Shown here in pieces: positions 15,931 through 25,100 of a DNA stretch of 32,783 bases. Numbering within the stretch: position 1 is the stretch's first letter; each line of letters begins with the position of its first letter. Location of the stretch: NCBI RefSeq assembly GCF_900094565.1, contig NZ_FMAF01000048.1, forward strand, positions 1-32,783, read 5' to 3'. The position numbers and the translations under genes were made by a program. Under the pieces are notes generated by a model. That model searched no databases. It was not told the origin of the DNA and worked only from the letters and a program-made list of their open reading frames with translations. This DNA is from Martinezella lusitana. Lineage in GTDB: Bacteria > Pseudomonadota > Alphaproteobacteria > Rhizobiales > Rhizobiaceae.

Positions 15931-16968
15931 TTAGGCCTTTGCTAGTCCGTCGTCCTTTGACCACTGGAATTCTGTACCATCGCTCCACATGCGATGCATG
16001 ATCACCGCTAGCCGGCGGGCCAAGGCCACAATCGCCTTCTGATGGCCGCGACGTTTGGCAATATTCATCGCCCACGCCTTGAGCCAGGACCATTTCCTGA
16101 CCACAGTCAGCATGACTTGGGCCGCTTCATAGAGCAGCGTTCGCATCATTTGATCACCACACAAGGAAACTCGGCCGACACGACTACTCTCGCCAGACTG
16201 GTTCAGAACCGGGGTCAGCCCCAACGCAGGACCAACCGCTTTAGAATTTTTGAAGCGGCCGGGTATGTCGATCGTGCTGACGAAGCCCAAGGCCACGACG
16301 GGTCCAACGCCCGGAATGGTCATCAAACGTCGGCAGGTAACGTCATCCCTAACAATGGAAAGCAGCCTTCGGTGCAAAGCTGCAAAGCTCTCTCGAAGCT
16401 GCTGTCTAGCCTCGAGCAACGGTTCAATGACGTGCTCCAGATCGGTCATACCCTCAAGAAGTTCTCGTACACGCGCCGCAAATCCGATGCGTCCGATGAT
16501 GCCAACCTTGAGACCAAAATTGCGCAGCAGCCCTCGGATATCATTCTCAATGTCTCTGACCTTATTCAATAAAAGCTTGCGTGCTGTGAGCAGAGCCCGT
16601 CGTTTCTGGCTCGAAAGCGTTTTGACATGCACTGGCCGAAATAGGTTCACCCGCATCATTTGCGCGATACCGCGCGCATCATTGCGATCCGATTTGTTCA
16701 CGGTCGCCTTCAGGAAGGCTTTCGTGTGACGAGTTTCGATGCAAACAGCAGGCAGACCAACACTTGTGAGACCTTCGAAAAGCCATTGTGACAACGGACC
16801 GGCTTCAAGGCCGATACGCACAAGATGCCAGGAAGGATTGCTCAGAACCTCGATGAGATCATCCGGATGGCTGGTGACTTTCAGCTCTCGGCAAATTGTA
16901 CCTGCTTCATCAACGATGCACAGGGAAGTCTCTTTCACAGAGACGTCTAATCCAACATAATGGTTCAT
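15931..16968 (-). CDS. IS110-family transposase (DEDD plus Tnp20 domains)
   Basis: 345 residues from ATG 16968 (MNHYVGLDVSVKETSLCIVD), with AGGAAG upstream. The N-terminal RuvC-like DEDD domain shows D8, E55 (GLEAGPLSQWL) and D94/D97 (NKSDRNDARG). A coiled linker follows (~130-200), then the Tnp_20 domain (MTIPGVGPVVALGF, ALGLTP, SGESSRVGRVSLCGD) with the serine-containing SGE segment. IS110 transposases act with a bridge RNA that pairs with both donor and target DNA (established for IS621). Length and motifs are complete, so it may be active. Frames extending upstream to 17238 are not supported. Confidence 0.9.
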   Translation of the reverse strand: MNHYVGLDVSVKETSLCIVDEAGTICRELKVTSHPDDLIEVLSNPSWHLVRIGLEAGPLSQWLFEGLTSVGLPAVCIETRHTKAFLKATVNKSDRNDARGIAQMMRVNLFRPVHVKTLSSQKRRALLTARKLLLNKVRDIENDIRGLLRNFGLKVGIIGRIGFAARVRELLEGMTDLEHVIEPLLEARQQLRESFAALHRRLLSIVRDDVTCRRLMTIPGVGPVVALGFVSTIDIPGRFKNSKAVGPALGLTPVLNQSGESSRVGRVSLCGDQMMRTLLYEAAQVMLTVVRKWSWLKAWAMNIAKRRGHQKAIVALARRLAVIMHRMWSDGTEFQWSKDDGLAKA

Positions 16969-17095
16969 GCTGCGCTTCCTTTCTGATGGTTGTGGCTGTT
17001 GCGATACAGACCACGTTTTATCATCACTCGAAGCGCAGCACCCCAGCCACAGTTTCACACCGCCAAAAGATGAGGTGCCGAGCCGAATACCCCAT

Positions 17096-17524
17096 CTATT
17101 TGTTGACCTTGCTGGGCGAGCTATCTGTCGACATTGCCTTTTGCCTCGCAAATTCGTCGGCTCCTCGTTTGTAGAACCCCACCAATTGCCGACAAATATC
17201 ATCCACCGACCTATGTTGCTCGATAGCGATGTCTGCAATATTTTTCACCATACCTCGACCCGATATCACGCCAGCTCTTCCCGTGAACTCAGCTTCGTCT
17301 CCATTGGATGAACCTATCAGATCGTCGTATATGTTGGCTGACATCTGCAGAAATTCCAAAGCACCATCTTCGGAGATGCCTCGGTCCTTGCAGAATTCCA
17401 GCACTCCCAGCATGTTTCGGGTCTCTTTGTGCTTCACCTGCATTTCATCTGGCACTTGCCGTTGGGCGATAGCCGATGTCACGTTAATGCAACTGAATGC
17501 CACGGCGAGCATGACTTGCTTCAT
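17096..17524 (-). CDS. Small secreted protein
   Basis: 142 residues. A classical signal peptide (MKQVMLAVAFSCINVTSAIA, cleavage near AIA-Q) is followed by a mainly helical mature part with two Cys (FCKDRG; DDICRQL) that could form a disulfide in the periplasm. ATG 17524 has GGAGA upstream. I do not recognise the family. It lies 128 bp upstream of the IS110 transposase start and 208 bp from a lipoprotein gene on the same strand; both may belong to the TPS/CDI-linked envelope region. Confidence 0.6.
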   Translation of the reverse strand: MKQVMLAVAFSCINVTSAIAQRQVPDEMQVKHKETRNMLGVLEFCKDRGISEDGALEFLQMSANIYDDLIGSSNGDEAEFTGRAGVISGRGMVKNIADIAIEQHRSVDDICRQLVGFYKRGADEFARQKAMSTDSSPSKVNK

Positions 17525-17620
17525 TGAAAATTCTCCATGCGAGGCCGCGAACGGCTAGCGCCTCTGACGCGCGGACACGGGTCAAATCACGGCAGATTTG
17601 CACAACTAAAGGAGGAGCGC

Positions 17621-17752
17621 GTGAATTGGGCTATCATTTCAGTTCTGGCATATTATCTTCGTGCACTAAATACTCTGCTCGTCCGTATGGTAGGTGCGCT
17701 GTCCTCCGACGGCAAATGCCTCTCGGAAACGGTCATAAGCCAAATTTCGTGA
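17621..17752 (+). CDS. Possible 43-residue peptide with strong ribosome binding site
   Basis: GTG 17621 is preceded by AAAGGAGGAGCGC, an almost ideal Shine-Dalgarno at good spacing. The short product starts VNWAIISVLAYYLRAL, a hydrophobic amphipathic stretch. Its end overlaps the 3' end of the lipoprotein gene on the other strand by 20 bp. No homolog is recognised; the ribosome binding site may be chance. Confidence 0.25.
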   Translation: MNWAIISVLAYYLRALNTLLVRMVGALSSDGKCLSETVISQIS

Positions 17753-18425
17753 ATCGTATCGAGGTATAAAGTTCAGGAAGAACTTCCTGCATAACCTCGC
17801 GCTCCGCGGCAGACGCCTCCGACGACACGACGGCGGGATTGCTGCGCCTCCCCGTCAACCGGATGTAGCCAGCATCGATAATCTGTCCCGCACCAACAAT
17901 AATCGTGCTCGCGCCTCCGAGCGGGCTGACGTAGTTGAACAGGAAGTCCTGATCGCCGCCTGCCTCGAGCTTGGTAACCCCACCATACTGGCTCATGCCG
18001 TACTGACATTCTGCGTAGGTGATTGCATATCGACCTGGCGCAATGGGCCTGAAGGACCGGGCATAGGAGGTGGCGTTCGCGACCCGATAAAGAAAAGTCG
18101 CTTCCATATCCTTCGGCTTCTTTTCGTCGGGCAGCAGCCAGCGATCGGCCGAATAGATATCTTCGAACGCCGTGTTTTTGTCAGGCTTGCCGTTGTCGAT
18201 CCTGCGCAGGCGAATATGCCCAGAGCAATAATGATCACCAGTCAGGTTTGCGTCGACCATCCGGATCAGCAGCAAGGCGCCTTTCTGGCTCTTCTTCGAG
18301 GCGATTTGACTGATGGCCGCACTATGGTCCGCAGCCGCCGTACCAGGGTCGCGGCTTCCGGCGCATCCCGCCAGGAGGCCAGTCATCAAGCCGAGTGCGA
18401 CAGCGACAAAGAGTTTTGCGTTCAT
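17733..18425 (-). CDS. Lipoprotein of unknown function
   Basis: 230 residues from ATG 18425 (MNAKLFVAVALGLMTG), with AGGA upstream. The lipobox LAGC places the lipidated cysteine near residue 21, so the mature protein is anchored to a membrane. The rest is beta-rich (GALLLIRMVDANLTG, RSFRPIAPGRYAITY, AGQIIDAGYIRLTG) and ends with TSIRFTKFGL. I do not recognise a family. A frame extension to 18479 lacks support. It may be transcribed with the 142-residue secreted protein, or with the CDI locus upstream, but a ~450-bp gap separates it from the latter. Confidence 0.65.
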   Translation of the reverse strand: MNAKLFVAVALGLMTGLLAGCAGSRDPGTAAADHSAAISQIASKKSQKGALLLIRMVDANLTGDHYCSGHIRLRRIDNGKPDKNTAFEDIYSADRWLLPDEKKPKDMEATFLYRVANATSYARSFRPIAPGRYAITYAECQYGMSQYGGVTKLEAGGDQDFLFNYVSPLGGASTIIVGAGQIIDAGYIRLTGRRSNPAVVSSEASAAEREVMQEVLPELYTSIRFTKFGL

Positions 18426-18876
18426 TTGAAATCCTAGACAAAGGTTATGTTGTTTTGATGCAGAGGCCGCGATCTGCATGATTTAGAGCAATGTTGCCGA
18501 ATCCTCTTTGGGATTGGGTAATGCCATAATGGCTTCGTAGGTAACCATCGGTTCGGATCGCCATCTCCAGCACCGTGCACAGGCTGCATCAATTGACCGA
18601 CCTCGCGAAAACGGGGTAGTTTAAATGCGCCCGGAAAACCTAAATCGCTCATGAGAGCGTAGGATTCCACGCACGACCCCATGGCCACCTACGATTTCTC
18701 ATGGATATGGAAAGAACTCGGCGTCGAAGACCTCAGACAATAGCCTCCCAAAAACGCTTATGAACGGTTTTTACACGTATCCTGCGCCTACCCAACGCAG
18801 TTTAGTTTCGTTCGATACGAATACAATAATTGCATTTGCACCACGTGACATCGCGCCCTGCAACGCGCTGGCCAAC
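18426..18876. other. Gap between the immunity gene and the lipoprotein gene
   Basis: About 450 bp without a convincing gene. A minus-strand frame at 18434-18688 (84 residues, including RFREVGQLMQPVHGAGDG) has no ribosome binding site and no recognised family; a remnant of an orphan toxin/immunity gene, common behind CDI modules, is possible. A 20-codon plus-strand frame begins at 18684 (MATYDFSWIWKEL). Confidence 0.35.
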
Positions 18877-19182
18877 TCAAAATGTTCTCATTTCCCCATA
18901 TTGCGACCGATACTTTGCATATTCACCAAGGTATCGCTCAAGAGAAAATGCGGTTCCGAAAAAATGAACAACACCATCCTCAATATCAACAATAAATGGG
19001 GAATTTCCAAGTAGATTCGCCCTAAAATTTCCCGTCTCTACGTATTCTTTCGAATTGTAGAAGTAAACGTTGCCATATTCTGTTTCTCTAATGAGAGAAA
19101 TTTTGAGTTCGAAACCAATCTCTTTCTCTTTTTTAACGAGAATAGATTTCGCGATATTTTCTGATTCCTCCATCGTGATCAT
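18877..19182 (-). CDS. Imm35-type immunity protein for the CdiA-like toxin
   Basis: 101 residues. The central part, EYGNVYFYNSKEYVETGNF, then GNSPFIVDIEDG and FSLERYLGEY, follows the immunity protein 35 pattern (YG-W-F-Y-S--Y--TG, G--P--VD). Imm35 proteins accompany polymorphic toxins with peptidase-like domains (recalled from published surveys). Its ATG (19182) directly abuts the TAG stop of the exoprotein gene (19185-19183), and AAGGA lies within the end of that gene, so the two are translationally linked. It should bind and neutralise the papain-fold C-terminal domain (inference). Base composition is AT-richer than the exoprotein body. Confidence 0.75.
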   Translation of the reverse strand: MITMEESENIAKSILVKKEKEIGFELKISLIRETEYGNVYFYNSKEYVETGNFRANLLGNSPFIVDIEDGVVHFFGTAFSLERYLGEYAKYRSQYGEMRTF

Positions 19183-22100
19183 CTAGTTTGTCCTTAATAA
19201 TTGAAATGAAACGAACCCGTCGCTCAGATTTGCAGCCCCACCAGTTTGTCCATCCAAGAAGCGAACGGTACCATTTTGGTTCACGACATTAAATACATGT
19301 CCTGTGACGGCTCCTCTTGAGCCAAACACAATGCCCCGAGCACCATCGCCCGCGCTTTGTATCTGTTGCTCAATATTCTTGACACTCACGGGACCGCCAA
19401 ATCGCGTCCCGTAGAAGTCTTCCAATACCGCAATTGGTTGAGCTGTCTTACTTGGAAGTGCTGTAGCTGGTCGCCCCGCTAACACGGCATCTGTCGCTAT
19501 AACGCAATTGACACAGTTATCTGTTCTTCCTTCTAAATACGGGTAGCCCGGATTGACGCCTCGGATCGAGCCAGCCAGCGGATTTCCGCTATTGGCAAGC
19601 TCGTCTATTGCCGTGGCGGCGCGCGGCGAACTCAAAACGATTCCCGCTATAGCGTCCAGTATTTGCTTTGTGCCGGTGGGATCTCTCTGAAGGGACTGCA
19701 GCTCAGCGTAGTATCCCTCCAGTAGCTGCCGTTCTGTATCTGACAGGCCGAGTCCTTGTGCGCCGATCGATGAAATGGCAGCTCCGAGATCTCGCCGCGC
19801 GGAAATGCAATCGTCTGATCCGATATCAGCGCCGCAAGCGCTTGCCAGCGTCTGGGTGGTAAGTTGGTCGAGATCCTGCAGGTCTTTGACGATATCGCAA
19901 GCGCCACCAACACCGACCTTGCAGGCCATATCCATGCTCTTGAGCTGGAAGTACTGCTTATCGTTCAGATAGTTGAATTGGTAGTTTGCAGCTCCGTAGG
20001 CAGCACCTTCTCCTCCACCGGCGGCCCCTGCAACGGCGGCCAGGCTTTGTCCGAGCAGAAGGGAGAGCTGTTGACCTTCCTGCGTACCTTCGAACTTTGT
20101 GCCTTTGAGCAAGCCTGTGACGAGCTCATCGATCGCTGGGGCAAGGAGGGTCGATGTGGCGCCGCCAGCCGCTCCTTTAAGGGCACCTTCCCAACCATTA
20201 ACGCCGCCGAGGACACCCGCGCCAATTGCATGCAACAATGCGCGACCCGCACCACCTTCGCCCCAGAAGGCAAGTTCGGCCGGAGTATCAGCCTGTTCGA
20301 CAAACTGATTGGCAATCGTTGCTACCAGGCCTGCCATGGTCGCCTGAGCAGCCTGAATATCGGCCTGTGTCTTGTATTGATCGTGCAGGATGTTCTGCAG
20401 GTCCGGCAGACCAGGCAGCGAGGTATTTGTGTTGCTGGTATCGCGGCGGATCGAGCCGATATCCTGCAACTGGTGGGCAGGATCAGTGATGGTGATCGGG
20501 ATATTGCCGCCGATGGCGGAGAGCGCCTCGCCGGTCTTGTTCTCACTCACCTTGACCGGCGGAGCGATCGAGAGGCCGCCCGTGCCAATCGAGCCGCCAA
20601 AGGTATCGGCCTTCCAGCTCGAATGGGTATCGATATCGGCGACCGTCAGGGTGCCGGTTTCAAAGTGGTTCTTGTCCGCGGTCGCATCGCTGGTGATCAG
20701 ACCACCGACAAGGCTGGTCTGGCCGCTGACATTGATGTCGAGACCCCCTGCCCCGGCGTGAATGCCCGACTGCTCGGTGACAACGGCCGCATCGCCTTTG
20801 GCCTTCTGCGTGACGCCGGAAACACTGGTCGAACCGAAGCCGGTCGAAGCCGAGAGGTTGAGCTGATCGGCCTTTGCCTTGGCCGTATCCACCTGGCTTT
20901 CGATCGTCAGGTTCTTGACGTCGGCGGTGACCGAGTTGCCGGTGATGGTCGCGCCACGCAGCGTCAGATCGTTGGTGATGATGGTGATGTCACCGGTGCC
21001 GTTGACATGGGTGTTGGTGTGGCTGAGACCGCTCGTATCAGCGCTGCCCTTGCCATAGCCGGCATTGGCGACCAATCCCAGATCTCCCATGCCCTTGCCG
21101 CCACCGCCAAAGGTCGCGCCGACCCCGATGCCAGCACTCCAGGAGCTATTGGCGCTTGTCGAATCGGACGTGCCTGTGGCGGCATTCAGATTGATGTCGC
21201 CATTCTTAGCCGACAGGAAGATATCGCCGGTCAGCGGATCGCCGGAGACGGTCGGTATGCCGTTCTTGTCGTAACCAGCCAGGATCTGCGCACCATCACT
21301 GGTGATCGAGCCATTCTCGGCCTCCATCGAGATCGAGCGGCCCGCGCGAATATCGGTGACGACGGGGCTCGAAGACGAGGAGGACCAGCTGTTCTCCTGA
21401 TGGTTGGCGCCGACTGTCAGCGAGACATTGACGCCGATATCACCGGACTTCTGATACTGATCGTAGACACCCTGCAGGTCCTTGAAGCCTTGGTAGAAGC
21501 CAAGGCCGGCAATGGCCGTGTTGGTCACCGCATTGACACCGCCGCTGTCCGACAGGCGCTCGGCCGAGTTCATAATGCTCTGGGCAGCCTTGCCAACCTG
21601 GCTCGAGACGGTGAGCGTTACACCAGCAAAGGTCTTCTCATGCGCTTCCTGATAATTGGTGACGTCATTGGCAGACAGGAGATTGATGTCGTTGCCGGCG
21701 AAGAGGTTGACGTCACGCTCGGCCGAAGCGCTGGTCGCCTGCAGGTTGACGTCATGGCCGGCAGAGATATTGAGATCACGGCCGGCGGAGAGGGCCGAGA
21801 TGGCATTGGTGTCGGACTGCTGCGCCTTGCTGTCCTTGGTCGACTGCACGCCGATACCGATCGAGAATCCCCCACCGCCTCCCGAAAGTGCGAGGCCAAA
21901 GCCGGATTTCTTCTGTTGCTCAGCCTGAGATGAGCTTTCGGCACCCGGCGTGACGTTGACGTCACGCGTAGCCGAGAGATTGATATCCCGATCGGCGGTG
22001 ACCGACGAGCCCATGATGTTGAGATCGGTTGCCCGTGCGGTCAGATTGACATCCTGGCCAGCCGAAAGGGTCGAGCCGATATTATCAGTCGAGGACTGCT

Positions 22101-25100
22101 GACCCTGCTTTTCGTTTTTGCCGTAAAGCGAGATGAAGCCGCCGCCGGAGCCGACGAACAGGCCGGAATCCTTGCGTTGACTGTCGGACTGGTGGTTCTC
22201 CTGGGCGCCGATGATAGAGACGCTCTCGCCGGAGATATTCAGCGAACCATCGGCATTGACCTTCGAGCCGACGATGGCGGCGGCCTTGCCGGCATCGAGA
22301 TTGACGTCGCCGCTAGCGGAAAGCTGCGAACCGACCGTCGTCTCGTTGTAGCCGTCATAGCTGGCGCTGCCGCTGCGCAAGAAACCCTTGCGCTTGGCGC
22401 TGTCGTGTTCGGTCTCAGTGTCCTTGCCGGCGGTGACAATGAGATTGCCACCGGTCTGGATATTGATGTCAGCGCGACCGCCTGCGGTCGTCGCGCCGGA
22501 TGTATGCGTGGCGTCGCCAGCCGTCACCTTGGACGCCGAGACGGTGGTATCGCCGCCGGAGATAATGGTGGTGCCGCCCTTGCCGGAAAGTGACGAGCCG
22601 GCGGCCGTGGTATTCTCCAGATGGCCGGAAGCGTTTTCCTTCGTCGAGCCGAGGAACCCACTCTTCTTGCTCGAACTTTTAACATCGAGCGTATAGCCAT
22701 CCGTCGCCTCGGCGATGGTGATGTTGTTTTTTGCCTGCAGGCCGAGCATGCCGTCGGCCGCCATACTCGAACCGATGACGTTGATGTCGCTGTTGGACTT
22801 CGCGACCAGATCGCCGCCGGCGGTGATGGTGGATCCGTTGTTGGTGATCGACGATGAAGAGCCCTTGCCGAAGACGGAGGCGCTCTGGCTCTGCGCGGTG
22901 GTAACGTTGATGTCACCGTTCGAGGTCAGGCCGAGATCGCCCTTAGCCGACAGATCGGAGCCAGAGATCAGGACGCCGGTATTGCCATTGACCTGCAGAT
23001 TGCCACCGGCGGAAAGCTGCGAGGCCTGCTGGTCGGTGCCTTTGGTCTTGATATAACCGTCATCCGTCTTGCGAGCGACATCGGTCGAGACGATATTGAC
23101 GGCGCCATTCGTGGCCTTGACACTGAGATCGCCGCCCGACTTGGCGGAAGAGCCGATGATATTGACGTCGTTGGTGCCGGCAATGTTCAGGCTTCCGCCC
23201 GCATTGACGCGTGCGCCTGTCGCATTCTGCTGACCCCCATTGTCAGCCTTAACCGCAGCGAGATTGACATTGTTGCCGGAGAGCTCAGCATTGCCGCCAG
23301 CCTTGACGGTGGCGCCGTTGAGATTGAGATCGCTGTTGTTGGCGGCCAGTTGGATGTTGCCGCCGGCCGACACGCCAGCATTGGGGTTGACCAGATTTTG
23401 ACCGCCGATGGTCATCGTCTGGGCGGCAAGCGTGATGCCATTCGAGGCGGTGAGATTGGCGTTGCCGCCGGCATAAAAAGTACCAGTCGACTTGATCGAG
23501 CTTGCGGCAATGTTGAGGCCACCGGCGGCGGCGACCGCGCCGGAATTGTTCAGGTCGCCGACGTTCAGATTGACCGTGTTGCCGGCGATCATTGCGCCAG
23601 CGCCAGATCCCGCCTTAGCCCGGTCGGCCGCCGACAGGTAGACGACTGGAGCCAGCACCTGAACGCCATTGACGGTCTGCGCCTGGTAGATGACGATGGA
23701 TTGCTGCAGATTAGCCGCCTGTTCAGCGGTCAATCCCTGGCCAAAAGCAAGACCATGGGCCTCGGCATAGGCAGCGCCATTGTCGAGCAGGGTCTTCATC
23801 TGCTCGATGGCGCTGTTGCCTGGAATGAAGGAGCCCTTTCCAAGGCCATCGCCGACCAGCTGGCGCAATTGCGTATCTATCAGCTGGTTGTCGAAATAGG
23901 CGTCGCCGAGGAACGGAATATTGGTCTCGGGGTCGTAGCCGGCGCGATTGATGAAGTAGCTCGAGCCATAGAACTTCGAGACGTCGAGGAAGGCCGCGCG
24001 GGTCTCAAAAATGAAGGCTTGTCCCGGGACCGTGCCGCCGACGCCACCGGATTGCGGCTTCGCCAGGGCGGCGAGCTGCGCAACGTTTGCAGCGGAGATC
24101 TGGGTGAGATTGCCGAGTGCGGCGGTCAGGCCGCCACCGGCGGTAGGCACACTATTGCCAGCGACATTGGACAGCGCGCTATTGACCGCAAACAGGGCGC
24201 CGCCTGCGGTCAGGCCGCTCAGGGCGGACAACGGATCGCTCGATGTCGAAGGCGCACTGACGGTCGCGCTGCCACCCGTTGAACCAAGGGACGTGTTGTT
24301 GACCGTGCCAAAGTTGAGGGTTAGCGCGCCGGCTGCCTTGAGGGTACCAGCCGCGCCGCCAATGACCTGCGAACCCGACACGATCGACGTTCCGTTGGCG
24401 ATATCGCGCGACGGATCGGCCGTGCCATCGGCGTTGAAGGCGGTGCAAGCACTCTGGGCGCTGCAGGTCAGCGTCGTGGTGCGATTAAGGACGACGCCCT
24501 CGTTGGTGAGCGTAGACCCGCTGAGCGTCGCGTTGGCACCTGCCTCGATCCTGCTGTAGGAATTGGTGAGGTTAGTCGCATCGACAGTGAGATTGCCACC
24601 GGCATGGATCACCGCCTCGGGGCTGAGCGCGCTTGTGAACCGGTCCTCATAAACCGATTGGCTGAGATTGCTGGTCGGATCCCAGGTATAGGTCGTGCTG
24701 GCATCGGTGCCGTTTCTGACGACCTCATCGACGATAAAATACTTCGACGGATTGTTGGGATCGAGGACGGGATTGCCGTTGGCATCCTTCGGCACCCGCG
24801 CCTTGATCCAGTCGAAGATCGGTCCCACCAGAACCGGCCCGTTCGCGGAAGTCCAGGTCCAGGCATGATAGCTCGTGCCGTCGGCAAGGGTCGCCTGAGA
24901 CCAGAGGAGCGGCTGATAGTCCTGCCACGCCGGCGGGTTAATGCCGGGATAGAGCTGGAAGATGTTCTGGTCGCTGGTTTCGAGATAGGCGAACGGCTGG
25001 CCTGCCACGGCGGGATTGAGCACGAAGGTGCCAACGACATTGCCCGACGAAATCAGTTGACCCGTTACCCAGGTCGGGGTTGTCGACCGCTTGTTGGTCA

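Larger units (their letters stand above)
15690..17050 (-). mobile_element. IS110-family insertion sequence (ends not exactly defined)
   Basis: One transposase gene with a ~75-130 bp non-coding leader and a ~240-bp non-coding tail. No long terminal inverted repeats, as usual for IS110. A possible short subterminal inverted pair is the imperfect TGCGCTTCGAG near 17028-17038 and the reverse complement of CTCGACAGCGCT near 15690-15701. The element lies between the SDR gene and a secreted-protein gene. Confidence 0.5.

Noticed and set aside
16969..17238. 90-codon N-terminal extension of the IS110 transposase
   Set aside because: Family members begin at the VGLDVS block; the extension overlaps the neighbouring secreted-protein gene.
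19864..21933. Very long open frame (689 codons) on the plus strand opposite the exoprotein gene
   Set aside because: It is the antisense shadow of the repetitive, high-GC exoprotein coding sequence; no ribosome binding site and no recognisable domain.
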